Part shown: positions 8,427-15,976 of the stretch, in pieces
Layout of the letters: each line of letters starts with the position of its first letter
Numbering within the stretch: the stretch's first letter is position 1
Notes under the pieces: model-generated
Seen by the model: the letters and a program-made list of their open reading frames with translations, nothing else
Told to the model about the DNA's origin: nothing
The model's database searches: none
Made by a program: the position numbers and the translations under genes
From: Sphingomonas parapaucimobilis NBRC 15100
Lineage (GTDB): Bacteria; Pseudomonadota; Alphaproteobacteria; Sphingomonadales; Sphingomonadaceae
Assembly: GCF_000787715.1 (NCBI RefSeq)
Contig: NZ_BBPI01000102.1
Location: 1 to 35,470, forward strand
Reading direction: 5' to 3'
Length of the DNA stretch: 35,470 nucleotides

Positions 8427-9598
8427 GCGTTCAACCCCAGCATATGCACGATTCCCTGCTCCAGCCCGCGCAGCTCGGCCAGCCCGCGCATACGGCCCAG
8501 CAGCGAATAGCCGGGATTGGAGCTGCGATGAAGGTCGTCCATCATCCGGTGGCCATGGTCGGGGCGCATCACGATCGCACGGTTCCGCATATGCGAAATC
8601 TCGACCACCGCCTGCATCACCTCCGCCATGCGGGCATGGCCGCCCAGATGCTCCGCCTCATGGAAATTGCGCTCGCCCGCTTCCCAACCGACCGAGCGGA
8701 GGTGGAGGAAGTCGATCCGCTCGGCAAAACGGCGGACCATGGCGGGCAGGTCGTTGTCCGGCCGCGCGCCGAACGACCCGGTGCAGAAGCACAGCCCGTT
8801 CGCCAGGGACGGCACGGCGGCATAGAGATGATCCAGATCCTCCGCCGTGCTGACGACGCGCGGCAGGCCGAAAATGGGGAAGGGGGGATCGTCGGGATGG
8901 ACGACCAGTTTGATCCCGACTTCCTCGGCGATCGGGCAGACCGCGCGCAGGAAGGCGATATGGTTGGCCCGCAGTGCTTCGGCGTCGATCCCGGCATAGG
9001 TGTCGATCGCGCGCTGGAAGGCGGGCGAGTCGAAGCTCTCCTCGCTGCCTGGCAGCCCCGCGATGATCGTGCGTTCGAGCTTGTGGCGTTCCTCGGGCGT
9101 CATCGCGGCGAAGCGCTCTGCGGCGGCGGCCCGGACGCTTTCCGAATAATCCGCCTCGGCGCCCGGCCGCTTCAGGATATGGATGTCATAGGCTGCCACC
9201 GCCGCCCATTCGAAACGCAGCGCGGTCGCCCCATCGGGCAGTTCCCAGTCCAGATCGGTGCGCGTCCAGTCGAGCAACGGCATGAAATTATAGGTGACGG
9301 TCCGCACGCCCTCCGCCGCCAGGTTGCGCAGGCTGTCGCCATAGGCCCGGACCAGTTCGTCGGTCAGTTCGCCGCGCTTGATCGCGTCATGCACCGGCAG
9401 GCTCTCGACCGTCGACCAGCCCAGCCCGGCCGCCTCGATCATCGCCCGCCGCTCGGCGATCGCCTCGCGCGGCCAGACCACGCCGTTGGGAATTTCATGC
9501 AGCGCGGTGACGACCTCTGTGGCGCCCGCCTGGCGGATATGGGACAAGGAGACCGGGTCGGCGGGTCCGAACCACCGCATGGACTGGATCATCAACAC
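8423..9598 (-). CDS. uxuA: D-mannonate dehydratase
   Basis: Mannonate dehydratase, which removes water from D-mannonate to give 2-keto-3-deoxy-D-gluconate. Family signatures are SMRWFGPADPVSL at the N-terminus, VTALHEIPNGVVWP, YNFMPLLDWTRTDLDW, KLVVHPDDPPFPIFGLPR, CTGSFGARPDND and VMRPDHGHRMMDD near the C-terminus, which includes metal-binding His/Cys/Asp residues. The frame is open up to an ATG at 9658, but that start has no ribosome site, lies over a likely operator, and would add about 20 non-conserved residues. I prefer the GTG at 9598 (V-L-M-I-Q-S-M-R), preceded by GAGGGA at 9 bases. The ATG at 9592 is the alternative. It is the first gene of the operon and is divergent from kdgK. Confidence 0.93.
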   Translation of the reverse strand: MLMIQSMRWFGPADPVSLSHIRQAGATEVVTALHEIPNGVVWPREAIAERRAMIEAAGLGWSTVESLPVHDAIKRGELTDELVRAYGDSLRNLAAEGVRTVTYNFMPLLDWTRTDLDWELPDGATALRFEWAAVAAYDIHILKRPGAEADYSESVRAAAAERFAAMTPEERHKLERTIIAGLPGSEESFDSPAFQRAIDTYAGIDAEALRANHIAFLRAVCPIAEEVGIKLVVHPDDPPFPIFGLPRVVSTAEDLDHLYAAVPSLANGLCFCTGSFGARPDNDLPAMVRRFAERIDFLHLRSVGWEAGERNFHEAEHLGGHARMAEVMQAVVEISHMRNRAIVMRPDHGHRMMDDLHRSSNPGYSLLGRMRGLAELRGLEQGIVHMLGLNA

Positions 9599-9636
9599 GG
9601 CCGCTATTCCCTCGTCCCAAATCACGTTTTTGCGTC

Positions 9637-9650
9637 GGTTAGCGGTAGCA
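9637..9650. promoter_or_regulatory. LacI-family-like operator candidate in the uxuA/kdgK gap
   Basis: GGTTAGCGGTAGCA, read on the minus strand as TGCTACCGCTAACC, matches the palindrome TGTTACCGGTAACA at 11 of 14 positions. It keeps the central CG typical of LacI-family sugar repressor sites. It lies between the two divergent transcription units, upstream of the preferred uxuA start. Adjacent bases show a direct repeat GCATTCG GCATTCG (9649-9662). No regulator gene is in the window, so the assignment rests on motif shape and position. Confidence 0.45.
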
Positions 9651-9671
9651 TTCGGCATTCGGATTGACCAG

Positions 9672-9699
9672 TTACAAATTTTGGCCTTGCCACTATGCT
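9672..9699 (+). promoter_or_regulatory. Putative promoter of kdgK
   Basis: A -35-like TTACAA (9672-9677) and a -10-like TATGCT (9694-9699) are separated by 16 bases. They lie 33 bases before the kdgK ATG, which has AGGAGAGA at 9719-9726 as its ribosome site. This is inference from consensus similarity. Confidence 0.45.
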
Positions 9700-9731
9700 G
9701 GTAAAGCTAGCGATCGATAGGAGAGAAGTGG

Positions 9732-10631
9732 ATGCGGATCGTCGTCGTCGGGGAAGGGATGATCGAATTATCGCGCGCAGACGGTGGGCTGTGGCGGCTG
9801 GGTCATGGCGGCGACACGCTGAACACTGCGATCCATCTGGCGCGGATGGACCGCGATGTCCGCTACGTAACCGCCCTGGGCGACGATCCGTTCAGCGCGA
9901 CGCTGCTTCAAGACTGGGCGGCCGAGGGCATCGATACCAGCCTGATCCTGCGCGACCCGACCCGGATGCCGGGCCTGTACGCGATTACCACCGACGAAGC
10001 GGGCGAACGCAGCTTTTCCTATTGGCGGGGGCAGAGCGCCGCGCGACGTACCCTGTCCCTGCCGGGCAGCGAGGCGGTGATGGCTCAGGTCGAGCAGGCT
10101 GATCTGCTGCTATACTCGCTGATTACTCTCGCGATTCTGGACGAACCGAGCCGGGAGCATCTGTTCGATCTGGCGCAGCGCGTGCGGGCGCGGGGCGGGC
10201 GGGTTGCTTTCGACGGTAATTACCGCCCCCGCCTGTTCGCCACTCAGGACGAGGCGCGCGAGCTGTGCCGTCGGGCGATCGGCGGCTGCGACATCGGCCT
10301 GCCGACTCTGGAGGACGAGGCGATGCTGGTCGACGCCAAGTCCGCCGAAGAAGTGCGCGACCGCTGGCAGGGGCTGGGCGCGGGTGAGGTCGTGGTGAAG
10401 CTGGGCGCCGATGGTTGTCTGGTCACCGGCGTCGGCATCGTGCCGCCGCCCGAGCGCCTGAACCCGCGCGATACCAGCGGGGCGGGGGATGCGTTCAACG
10501 CAGGCTATCTGGGCGCGCGACTGGATGGTTTGTCGCCCGCCGAGGCGGCGGTGCGGGGGCATAGGCTCGCCGGGTGGACGGTGATGCGTTCGGGGGCGAT
10601 TCCGGCGCGGGATGACGATTTCCCGCGTTGA
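9732..10631 (+). CDS. kdgK: 2-keto-3-deoxygluconate kinase (PfkB family)
   Basis: A 299-residue ribokinase/PfkB-family sugar kinase that phosphorylates 2-keto-3-deoxygluconate to KDPG, the Entner-Doudoroff intermediate. It starts MRIVVVGEGMIELSR with the N-terminal glycine pair in LGHGGDTLNTAIHLARM. The C-terminal signature DTSGAGDAFNAGYLGARL (about residues 254-271) supplies the catalytic Asp and anion hole. Substrate residues such as YWRGQSAAR and FDGNYRP are of KdgK type. The strong AGGAGAGA site sits 5 bases before the ATG. It is transcribed divergently from uxuA-uxaC-uxuB and completes the pathway; the KDPG aldolase gene is not in the window. Confidence 0.92.
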   Translation: MRIVVVGEGMIELSRADGGLWRLGHGGDTLNTAIHLARMDRDVRYVTALGDDPFSATLLQDWAAEGIDTSLILRDPTRMPGLYAITTDEAGERSFSYWRGQSAARRTLSLPGSEAVMAQVEQADLLLYSLITLAILDEPSREHLFDLAQRVRARGGRVAFDGNYRPRLFATQDEARELCRRAIGGCDIGLPTLEDEAMLVDAKSAEEVRDRWQGLGAGEVVVKLGADGCLVTGVGIVPPPERLNPRDTSGAGDAFNAGYLGARLDGLSPAEAAVRGHRLAGWTVMRSGAIPARDDDFPR

Positions 10632-10700
10632 GTGTTTTGGACTGACCAAATTTAATCGGGCGGTCATGGGGTAGGCGCATTTAGCTTCTCCCCTTCAGGA

Positions 10701-10741
10701 GCATCGGGTCGATCAGGCTGGGAGCCTGATCGACCCGATGC
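10701..10741. repeat. Perfect 19-bp inverted repeat with 3-base loop
   Basis: GCATCGGGTCGATCAGGCT (10701-10719) is followed by GGG and its exact complement (10723-10741). It sits 70 bases after kdgK, between convergent genes. No T tract follows on the plus strand. It may end kdgK transcripts or be a protein-binding or repeat element. It is unlike the other repeat families in the window. Confidence 0.7.
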
Positions 10742-10800
10742 TGGATTGGGGTAGGGCCTTTCCCCTTGGCGACGTGCTTGTGGAGCCGCCCCACCCCCGG

Positions 10801-10822
10801 CCCCTCCCCTGAAGGGGAGGGG
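10801..10822. repeat. Short palindrome of the CCCCTCCCC family
   Basis: CCCCTCCCCT-GA-AGGGGAGGGG is a 10-bp inverted repeat. It is the same core found in the MITE-like repeats at 24058-24215 and around the IS110 element. Here only one arm of the larger element is present, preceded by the related GCCCCACCCCCGG. Confidence 0.7.
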
Positions 10823-10840
10823 AGTCCCACCACCATGCCC

Positions 10841-10928
10841 CCGTTCGCACTGAGCGAAGTCGAAGTGCATGGGATGTGCTTGCGGCGAGGCTGAAACGTG
10901 GCCTTCGACTTCGCTCAGGCTGAACGGA
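10841..10928. repeat. Inverted-repeat element, TTCGACTTCGCTCAG family
   Basis: The left arm CCGTTCGCACTGAGCGAAGT and right arm CTTCGACTTCGCTCAGGCTG (ending GAACGG) are imperfect inverted copies about 30 bases long, spaced by about 30 bases. Related elements lie at 12297-12388, 13520-13660, 20871-20971 and 28558-28647. Confidence 0.8.
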
Positions 10929-10955
10929 GTAGGGGCAGCCCGCCACTCGGCCACG

Positions 10956-10989
10956 AAAAAGGGGGCCGGAACCTTGGTTCCGACCCCCT
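10956..10989 (-). terminator. Rho-independent terminator of the rplK-rplA operon
   Basis: Read on the minus strand: GGGGG, one mismatch, CGGAACC, a 2-base loop, GGTTCCG, CCCCC, then TTTTT. This strong stem with an immediate T run begins 30 bases after the rplA stop. Confidence 0.85.
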
Positions 10990-11019
10990 GATCCTGTCAG
11001 CATGCGCTGGCGGCTGGCT

Positions 11020-11712
11020 TTACGCGCCCGGGATTTCCGAGACGTTCACCTTGATGCCGCGGCCCATCGTCGACGAGACGGCGACCTTGCGGACATACTT
11101 GCCCTTCGCGCCCGACGGCTTGGCCTTGATCAGCGCGTCGACCAGCGCGTCGAAGTTGGCGCGCAGGTCTTCCGCCGGGAACGACGCCTTGCCGATGCCC
11201 GAGTGGATGATGCCAGCCTTTTCGACGCGGTACTCGACCTGACCGCCCTTGGCCGCCTTGACGGCTTCGGCGACGTTCATGGTCACGGTGCCCAGCTTCG
11301 GGTTCGGCATCAGGCCCTTGGGACCCAGCACCTTACCGAGGCGGCCGACGACGCCCATCATGTCCGGGGTCGCGATGCAGCGGTCGAAATCGATGGTGCC
11401 GCCCTGGATGGTTTCCATCAGGTCCTCGGCGCCCACGACGTCGGCGCCGGCGGCGCGTGCCTCGTCGGCCTTGGCGCCCTTGGCGAACACGCCGACGCGA
11501 ACGGTCTTGCCGGTGCCCTTGGGCAGGGTGACGACGCCGCGGACCATCTGGTCGGCGTGGCGCGGGTCAACGCCCAGGTTCACGGCGACTTCGATCGTCT
11601 CGTCGAACTTCGAGGTCGCGTTGGTGCGCGCCAGCGAGATCGCCTCGTCGATGCCGTGCAGCTTCTCGGCGTCGATCTGGACCGACTTCTGCTTCTTGGT
11701 CAGCTTGGCCAT
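11020..11712 (-). CDS. rplA: 50S ribosomal protein L1
   Basis: A 230-residue ribosomal protein L1, part of the mobile L1 stalk of the large subunit that handles E-site tRNA. In many bacteria it is also the translational repressor of its own operon. Family blocks include [55 protein letters not shown] and the C-terminal [13 protein letters not shown]. Length is standard. It lies 4 bases downstream of rplK, and a strong terminator follows. Confidence 0.98.
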   Translation of the reverse strand: MAKLTKKQKSVQIDAEKLHGIDEAISLARTNATSKFDETIEVAVNLGVDPRHADQMVRGVVTLPKGTGKTVRVGVFAKGAKADEARAAGADVVGAEDLMETIQGGTIDFDRCIATPDMMGVVGRLGKVLGPKGLMPNPKLGTVTMNVAEAVKAAKGGQVEYRVEKAGIIHSGIGKASFPAEDLRANFDALVDALIKAKPSGAKGKYVRKVAVSSTMGRGIKVNVSEIPGA

Positions 11713-11716
11713 GATC

Positions 11717-12148
11717 TTAGCCCTCCACCACTTCGAGGCCCATCGCGCGGGCGGAGCCTTCGATGATCTTGGTCGCAGCCTCGATGTCGTTGGCGTTCAG
11801 ATCCTTCATCTTGACCTGGGCGATTTCCGCGAGCTTCGAGCGCGCGATCTTGCCCGCCGACACCTTGCCCGGCTCCTTCGAGCCCGACTTCAGGTTGGCG
11901 GCCTTCTTGATGAGGTAGGTCGCAGGCGCGGTCTTCGTCTCGAACGAGAACGAACGGTCGGCATAGACGGTGATGACGGTGGGCAGCGGCGTGCCCTTCT
12001 CGACTTCGCCGGTCTGCGCGTTGAACGCCTTGCAGAATTCCATGATGTTCACACCGCGCTGACCCAGCGCCGGGCCGATCGGCGGCGAGGGGTTGGCGGC
12101 GCCTGCAGGAACCTGCAGCTTGATATAGCCGGTAATCTTCTTTGCCAT
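11717..12148 (-). CDS. rplK: 50S ribosomal protein L11
   Basis: A 143-residue ribosomal protein L11, which forms the GTPase-associated centre with 23S rRNA. The N-terminal rRNA-interacting domain begins [42 protein letters not shown], shown here in its conserved blocks [20 protein letters not shown] and FCKAFN. The C-terminal part has [24 protein letters not shown], the L11 signature region. AGAGAG stands before the ATG. It is the first gene of the rplK-rplA unit. Confidence 0.98.
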   Translation of the reverse strand: MAKKITGYIKLQVPAGAANPSPPIGPALGQRGVNIMEFCKAFNAQTGEVEKGTPLPTVITVYADRSFSFETKTAPATYLIKKAANLKSGSKEPGKVSAGKIARSKLAEIAQVKMKDLNANDIEAATKIIEGSARAMGLEVVEG

Positions 12149-12182
12149 GTCACTCTCTTTTCGAGTCTAGCGGTCGTGACGG

Positions 12183-12203
12183 GCGCGTGGCGTACGCCAG
12201 CGC
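12183..12203 (-). promoter_or_regulatory. Hairpin in the rplK leader
   Basis: A perfect 12-bp palindrome TGGCGTACGCCA (12188-12199), extended by GCGC on each side with one bulged base, lies about 35 bases before rplK and inside the predicted transcript. Leaders of L11-L1 operons often carry an L1-binding structure for autogenous control, so this is a candidate. The sequence alone does not show the L1 recognition motif convincingly. Confidence 0.35.
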
Positions 12204-12249
12204 ACCCTCCCGCAAGGGTTCCGTCGCATGAATGCTAGGGAAGGGCGGG

Positions 12250-12278
12250 CTCTTAGTAAAAAGTGGTAGAGAAAGCAA
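12250..12278 (-). promoter_or_regulatory. Putative rplK-rplA promoter
   Basis: On the minus strand, TTGCTT (12278-12273) and TAAGAG (12255-12250) are spaced by 17 bases, giving a leader of about 95 bases before rplK. The stretch is AT-richer than its surroundings. Confidence 0.5.
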
Positions 12279-12296
12279 GGTGAGTCTGCCCCGCCC

Positions 12297-12388
12297 TCCG
12301 TTCGCACTGAGCGAAGTCGAAGTGCACGGGATTCGCGCGGGGCGGAACGTTGGGCGTGGGCTTCGACTTCGCTCAGCCTGAACGGAGG
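12297..12388. repeat. Inverted-repeat element, TTCGACTTCGCTCAG family
   Basis: The arms CCGTTCGCACTGAGCGAAGT and CTTCGACTTCGCTCAGCCTG flank a variable centre of about 35 bases. The element lies between the nusG terminator and the rplK promoter, splitting what is in many bacteria one secE-nusG-rplK-rplA cluster. Confidence 0.8.
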
Positions 12389-12418
12389 TGGGGAAGGGGG
12401 GCGGGAAGTTCAGATACG

Positions 12419-12450
12419 AAAAGGGCCGGTGGCGTTGCCGCCCCGGCCCC
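12419..12450 (-). terminator. Rho-independent terminator of nusG
   Basis: On the minus strand GGGCCGG and CCGGCCC form the outer stem, with GGCG/CGCC inside, followed by TTTT. It begins about 20 bases past the nusG stop. Confidence 0.75.
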
Positions 12451-12472
12451 TGTTTCGTCGGATGGTCCGAGC

Positions 12473-13009
12473 TTACTTCGAGCGTTCGACCTGCTCGAAG
12501 TCCAGTTCCACCGGGGTCGCGCGACCGAAGATCGACACCGACACCTTGACCTTGGACTTGTCGAAATCCAGTTCCTCGACCACGCCGTTGAAGCTGGCGA
12601 AGGGGCCTTCCAGCACCTTGACCGCGTCGCCGATCTCGTAGTCGACCTTGACCTTGTGCTTCGGGGCGGCGGCGGCCTCTTCCTTGGAATTCAGCATCCG
12701 CGTGGCTTCCGCCTCGCTGATCGCCTGCGGCTTGCCCATCGCGCCCAGGAAGCCGGTCACCTTCGGCGTGTTCTTGACCAGGTGATAGACCTGGTCGGTC
12801 ATGTCGAGCTTGGCCAGGACATAGCCGGGCATGAACTTGCGCTCGACCGCGATCTTCTTGCCGCGACGGGCCTCGGTCACGGTCTCGGTCGGAACCTCGA
12901 TCTGGTCGACCAGATGGTCGAGGCCCAGACGGGTCGCCTCGGCCATGATCGAGTCGCGGACCTTGCCCTCGAAACCGGAATAAGCGTGGATGATGTACCA
13001 GCGCGCCAT
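12473..13009 (-). CDS. nusG: Transcription termination/antitermination protein NusG
   Basis: A 178-residue NusG, which binds RNA polymerase and couples it to Rho or ribosomal S10. The NGN domain opens MARWYIIHAYSGFEGKVRD and contains KFMPGYVLAKLDM and the VTGFLG block. The C-terminal KOW domain contains EIGDAVKVLEGPFASFNGVV. Size and order are canonical. It lies 10 bases after secE and is followed by its own terminator. Confidence 0.98.
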   Translation of the reverse strand: MARWYIIHAYSGFEGKVRDSIMAEATRLGLDHLVDQIEVPTETVTEARRGKKIAVERKFMPGYVLAKLDMTDQVYHLVKNTPKVTGFLGAMGKPQAISEAEATRMLNSKEEAAAAPKHKVKVDYEIGDAVKVLEGPFASFNGVVEELDFDKSKVKVSVSIFGRATPVELDFEQVERSK

Positions 13010-13019
13010 GAGAACCCTT

Positions 13020-13217
13020 TTACTTCGCGAGCGACAGCAGGGTGCGGACCAGCGTCTCGAAGAACGAGTCGACCGCCAGGAAGAAGATGGCCAGGATCGT
13101 GGTCATCACGACCACCATCACGCCGGTCATCACCGTCTCGCGCCGCGTCGGCCAGACGACCTTCTTGGTCTCGGTCTTGACCTGGTTGAGGAATTCGATG
13201 GGGGTCGTCTTCGCCAC
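13020..13217 (-). CDS. secE: Preprotein translocase subunit SecE
   Basis: A 65-residue SecE of the short, single-membrane-segment type. The cytoplasmic amphipathic helix FLNQVKTETKKVVWPTRRE, with the conserved W-P-T/S-R, is followed by the transmembrane helix VMVVVMTTILAIFFLAVDSFF. It clamps SecY in the protein-conducting channel. It is located directly before nusG, as in most bacteria. No tRNA-Trp gene was found upstream. Confidence 0.96.
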   Translation of the reverse strand: MAKTTPIEFLNQVKTETKKVVWPTRRETVMTGVMVVVMTTILAIFFLAVDSFFETLVRTLLSLAK

Positions 13218-13330
13218 TCGTGCCGTTCCCGCCCTGCGTGGAAATTACTGTCAGCGAGGCATGGGTCCGCCGTCGCCTGCCCAGGGGGCCTGCGACGAAA
13301 GGTCCGTCCGCGCTGTTCGGATGGGAACGC

Positions 13331-13359
13331 GATGTAGCCGTGGTGTGGGTAAAAGGCAA
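13331..13359 (-). promoter_or_regulatory. Putative secE-nusG promoter
   Basis: On the minus strand TTGCCT (13359-13354) and TACATC (13336-13331) are spaced by 17 bases, giving a leader of about 106 bases before secE. This is inference from consensus. Confidence 0.5.
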
Positions 13360-13393
13360 GGGTAGGGCGGGGCGGCAGCGGAGCGGGGGTTTT

Positions 13394-13750
13394 GAGTTCA
13401 CGCGAAGCCGCGATGGCGCGAAGGTTTTTTGTTCGCGCGGAGACGCGGAGTTTTGGGTTCGCGCAGAGGCGCGGAGGACGCAGAGGGGAGCGGAAGGCGC
13501 TTATCGGCACTCCCAACCGCCGTTCAGCCTGAGCACAGTCGAAGGCCACGGGAAGGAGTCGCCTAAGGACCTTCGAGCCGCAGGCTCCTGGAACGCTGGC
13601 GAGTTCTGCCCGCGTGGCGGGCGTTATCCCGTGGTCTTCGACTGTGCTCAGTCTGAACGGAGGGGGGATAATGCCCCACTCTCTTCCTCCGCGTCTCCGC
13701 GTCTCTGCGCGAACCAATCTTCTCCGGAGCCTTGCGGCTTCGCGCGAACA
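13394..13750. repeat. Nested inverted-repeat island
   Basis: The outer arms belong to the family CGCGAAGCCGCGATGGCGCG / GCGGAGACGCGGAG, with inverted copies CTCCGCGTCTCCGCG and GCCTTGCGGCTTCGCGCG at the right end. Inside lies a complete element of the TTCGACTTCGCTCAG family (13520-13660; arms CGTTCAGCCTGAGCACAGTC and GACTGTGCTCAGTCTGAACG). No gene is seen in the 534 bases between ybdD and secE apart from this island and the secE promoter region. Confidence 0.75.
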
Positions 13751-13751
13751 A

Positions 13752-13934
13752 TCAGCAGCAACGCCCGCCATTCTTCCCGCCATACCTTGCCTGTTGCCGC
13801 TCACGGAAGAAGGTCACCTCGTCCATCGGCTCGCGGTCGGGATGCCGGGCCGCCATGTGCGCCACATAGGCGTCATAGCTAGGCATTCCGACCATGGCGT
13901 TGCCGATCTGACGCAGGCGGGCGAGCCAGCTCAT
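13752..13934 (-). CDS. ybdD: YbdD/YjiX family small protein, partner of CstA
   Basis: A 60-residue protein (MSWLARLRQIGNAMVGMPSY...) of the YbdD/YjiX family. It shows the family blocks GMPSYDAYVAHMAARHPD, FFRERQQARYGGK and the C-terminal GGRCC, nearly identical in layout to Escherichia coli YbdD. In that organism YbdD is encoded with and needed by the CstA/BtsT pyruvate transporters. The start at 13934 overlaps the cstA stop as ATGA, so it is translationally coupled. The frame is open far upstream inside cstA, but that part is a shadow. Confidence 0.92.
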   Translation of the reverse strand: MSWLARLRQIGNAMVGMPSYDAYVAHMAARHPDREPMDEVTFFRERQQARYGGKNGGRCC

Positions 13935-15976
13935 TCGGCGGCCACCAGCTCGGGCGGCACCTCGGTCACGCTCGGCCGGTCGATCCGACGTGCGATCAGG
14001 CAGGTGCGCACCGCATAGACCAGGATCGCCAGCACCACGCCCAGGAAGATCGCGCACAGCCCCGCGTCGATCCGGTCGTTGAACACGATCCGCCCCATCT
14101 CCGCCATGGTCTTGGCGGGCGGCAGGACCTTGCCCGACGCGGCGGCGCTGGCGAACTTGTCGGCATGGGCGAGGAATCCGACGCGCGGATCGGCCGAGAA
14201 GATCTTCATCCACCCGGCGGTCAGCGTACAAGCGAGCAGCCAGACGGTCGGCACCACCGTGATCCAGGCATAGCGGTCCTTCTTCATGCGGAACAGCACG
14301 ACGGTCGACAGCATCAGCGCGACGGCGGCCAGCATCTGGTTGGAGATGCCGAACAGCGGCCACAGCGTGTTCACCCCGCCCAGCGGATCGGTGACGCCCT
14401 GATAGAGGAAGAAGCCCCAGGCCGCGACGCAAAGCCCGGTCGCGATCAGGCCGGGTGCGACCTTGCTCGATCCCCGGAAGCTGGGGACGACCAGGCCGAT
14501 CAGGTCCTGCAGCATGAAGCGGCCCGCGCGGGTGCCCGCGTCCACGGCGGTCAGGATGAACAGTGCCTCGAACAGGATGGCGAAGTGATACCAGAAGGCC
14601 TTCATCGCCTGTCCACCGAACAGGTGGCTGAAGATTTCCGCCATCGCCACCGCCAGCGTCGGCGCGCCGCCCGCGCGGGAGATGATCGTATGCTCGCCCA
14701 CGTCGCGCGCGACTTGCGCCAGCGTGTCGGCCGAGATGGGAAAGCCCATCGCGGTGACGGCGGCGGCGGCGCTGGCCGGGTCGGTGCCCAGTACGGCGGC
14801 GGGCGCGTTCATCGCGAAATAGATGCCCGGATCGAGGATCGAGGCGGCGACCAGCGCCATGATCGCGACCGCGCTTTCCATCAGCATCGCGCCGTAACCG
14901 ATGAAGGGCGCGTCCTTTTCGCTCGCGATCAGCTTGGGGGTGGTGCCGCTGGCGATGAGAGCGTGGAAGCCCGACACCGCGCCGCACGCGATGGTGATGA
15001 ACAGGAAGGGGAAGAGCGGTCCCGCCCAGACCGGCCCGCTGCCGTCGATGAACTTGGTGAGGGCAGGCATCTTCAGCGGTGGCGCCATGATGACGATGCC
15101 GATGGCCAGCGCCACGATCGCGCCGATCTTGAGGAAGGTCGACAGGTAATCACGCGGCGCGAGCAGCAGCCACACCGGCAGGACCGAGGCGACCGCGCCG
15201 TAACCGATCAGCAGGAAGCAGAGCTGGACCGGCGTGAAGGTGAAGAGCGGCGCCAGCACCGCCGACTGCGCGATCGACTGGCCATAGACGATCGCCAGGA
15301 TCAGGCCGATGAAACCGATGATCGACACCTCGCCGATCTTCCCCGGCCGGACCCAACGGGTATAGCCGCCCATCAGCATCGCCAGCGGCACCGTGGCCGC
15401 CACGGTGAACAGGCCCCAGGGACTTTCGGCCAGTGCGCGCACGACGATCAGCGCCAGCACCGCGAGGATGATGACCATGATCATGAAGGCGCCGAACAGC
15501 GCAATGGTGCCCGCGACTGGCCCCATCTCCATGCGGATCAGCTCGCCCAGCGAGCGCCCGTCACGTCGCATCGACAGGAACAGGACCAGGAAATCCTGCA
15601 CCGCGCCCGCCAGCACCACACCCGCCAGGATCCACAGCGTGCCCGGAAGATAGCCCATCTGCGCCGCCAGCACCGGCCCGACCAAAGGCCCCGCGCCCGC
15701 GATCGCGGCGAAGTGGTGGCCGAACAGCACGGTGCGGTCGGTCGCGACATAGTCCAGCCCGTCGGCGCGGCGGATGGCCGGGGTGGGGCGGCTGGGGTCG
15801 ATGCCGATCACTCTGGCGATGAACAGCGCATAATAACGATAGGCGATCAGATAGACCGAGACGGCGGCGGCGATGATCCACAGCGCGTTGATCGGTTCGC
15901 CCCGCACCGTGGCGACCACGCCCAGCGCCCCCGCTCCGACGATCGCCAGTGCTATCCAGGGAAGGTGTTTCGTCAT
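13931..15976 (-). CDS. cstA: Carbon starvation protein CstA (pyruvate/peptide transporter)
   Basis: A 681-residue polytopic inner-membrane protein of the CstA family, implicated in pyruvate and peptide uptake under carbon limitation. Family blocks include GHHFAAIAGAGPLVGPVLAAQ, GVVLAGAVQDFLVLFLSMRR, SGFHALIASGTTPKLI, GYGAMLMES and NTLWPLFGISNQMLAAVAL. About 16-18 hydrophobic segments are visible. GGAGGA lies about 11 bases before the ATG. It is cotranscribed with ybdD. Upstream (15977-16241) is the divergent gap to the cold-shock gene, where I could not fix a promoter. Confidence 0.95.
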   Translation of the reverse strand: MTKHLPWIALAIVGAGALGVVATVRGEPINALWIIAAAVSVYLIAYRYYALFIARVIGIDPSRPTPAIRRADGLDYVATDRTVLFGHHFAAIAGAGPLVGPVLAAQMGYLPGTLWILAGVVLAGAVQDFLVLFLSMRRDGRSLGELIRMEMGPVAGTIALFGAFMIMVIILAVLALIVVRALAESPWGLFTVAATVPLAMLMGGYTRWVRPGKIGEVSIIGFIGLILAIVYGQSIAQSAVLAPLFTFTPVQLCFLLIGYGAVASVLPVWLLLAPRDYLSTFLKIGAIVALAIGIVIMAPPLKMPALTKFIDGSGPVWAGPLFPFLFITIACGAVSGFHALIASGTTPKLIASEKDAPFIGYGAMLMESAVAIMALVAASILDPGIYFAMNAPAAVLGTDPASAAAAVTAMGFPISADTLAQVARDVGEHTIISRAGGAPTLAVAMAEIFSHLFGGQAMKAFWYHFAILFEALFILTAVDAGTRAGRFMLQDLIGLVVPSFRGSSKVAPGLIATGLCVAAWGFFLYQGVTDPLGGVNTLWPLFGISNQMLAAVALMLSTVVLFRMKKDRYAWITVVPTVWLLACTLTAGWMKIFSADPRVGFLAHADKFASAAASGKVLPPAKTMAEMGRIVFNDRIDAGLCAIFLGVVLAILVYAVRTCLIARRIDRPSVTEVPPELVAAE

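Noticed and set aside
13218..13330. Possible tRNA-Trp before secE, as found in many bacteria.
   Set aside because: No cloverleaf, anticodon arm or CCA-type end could be found between secE and the repeat island.
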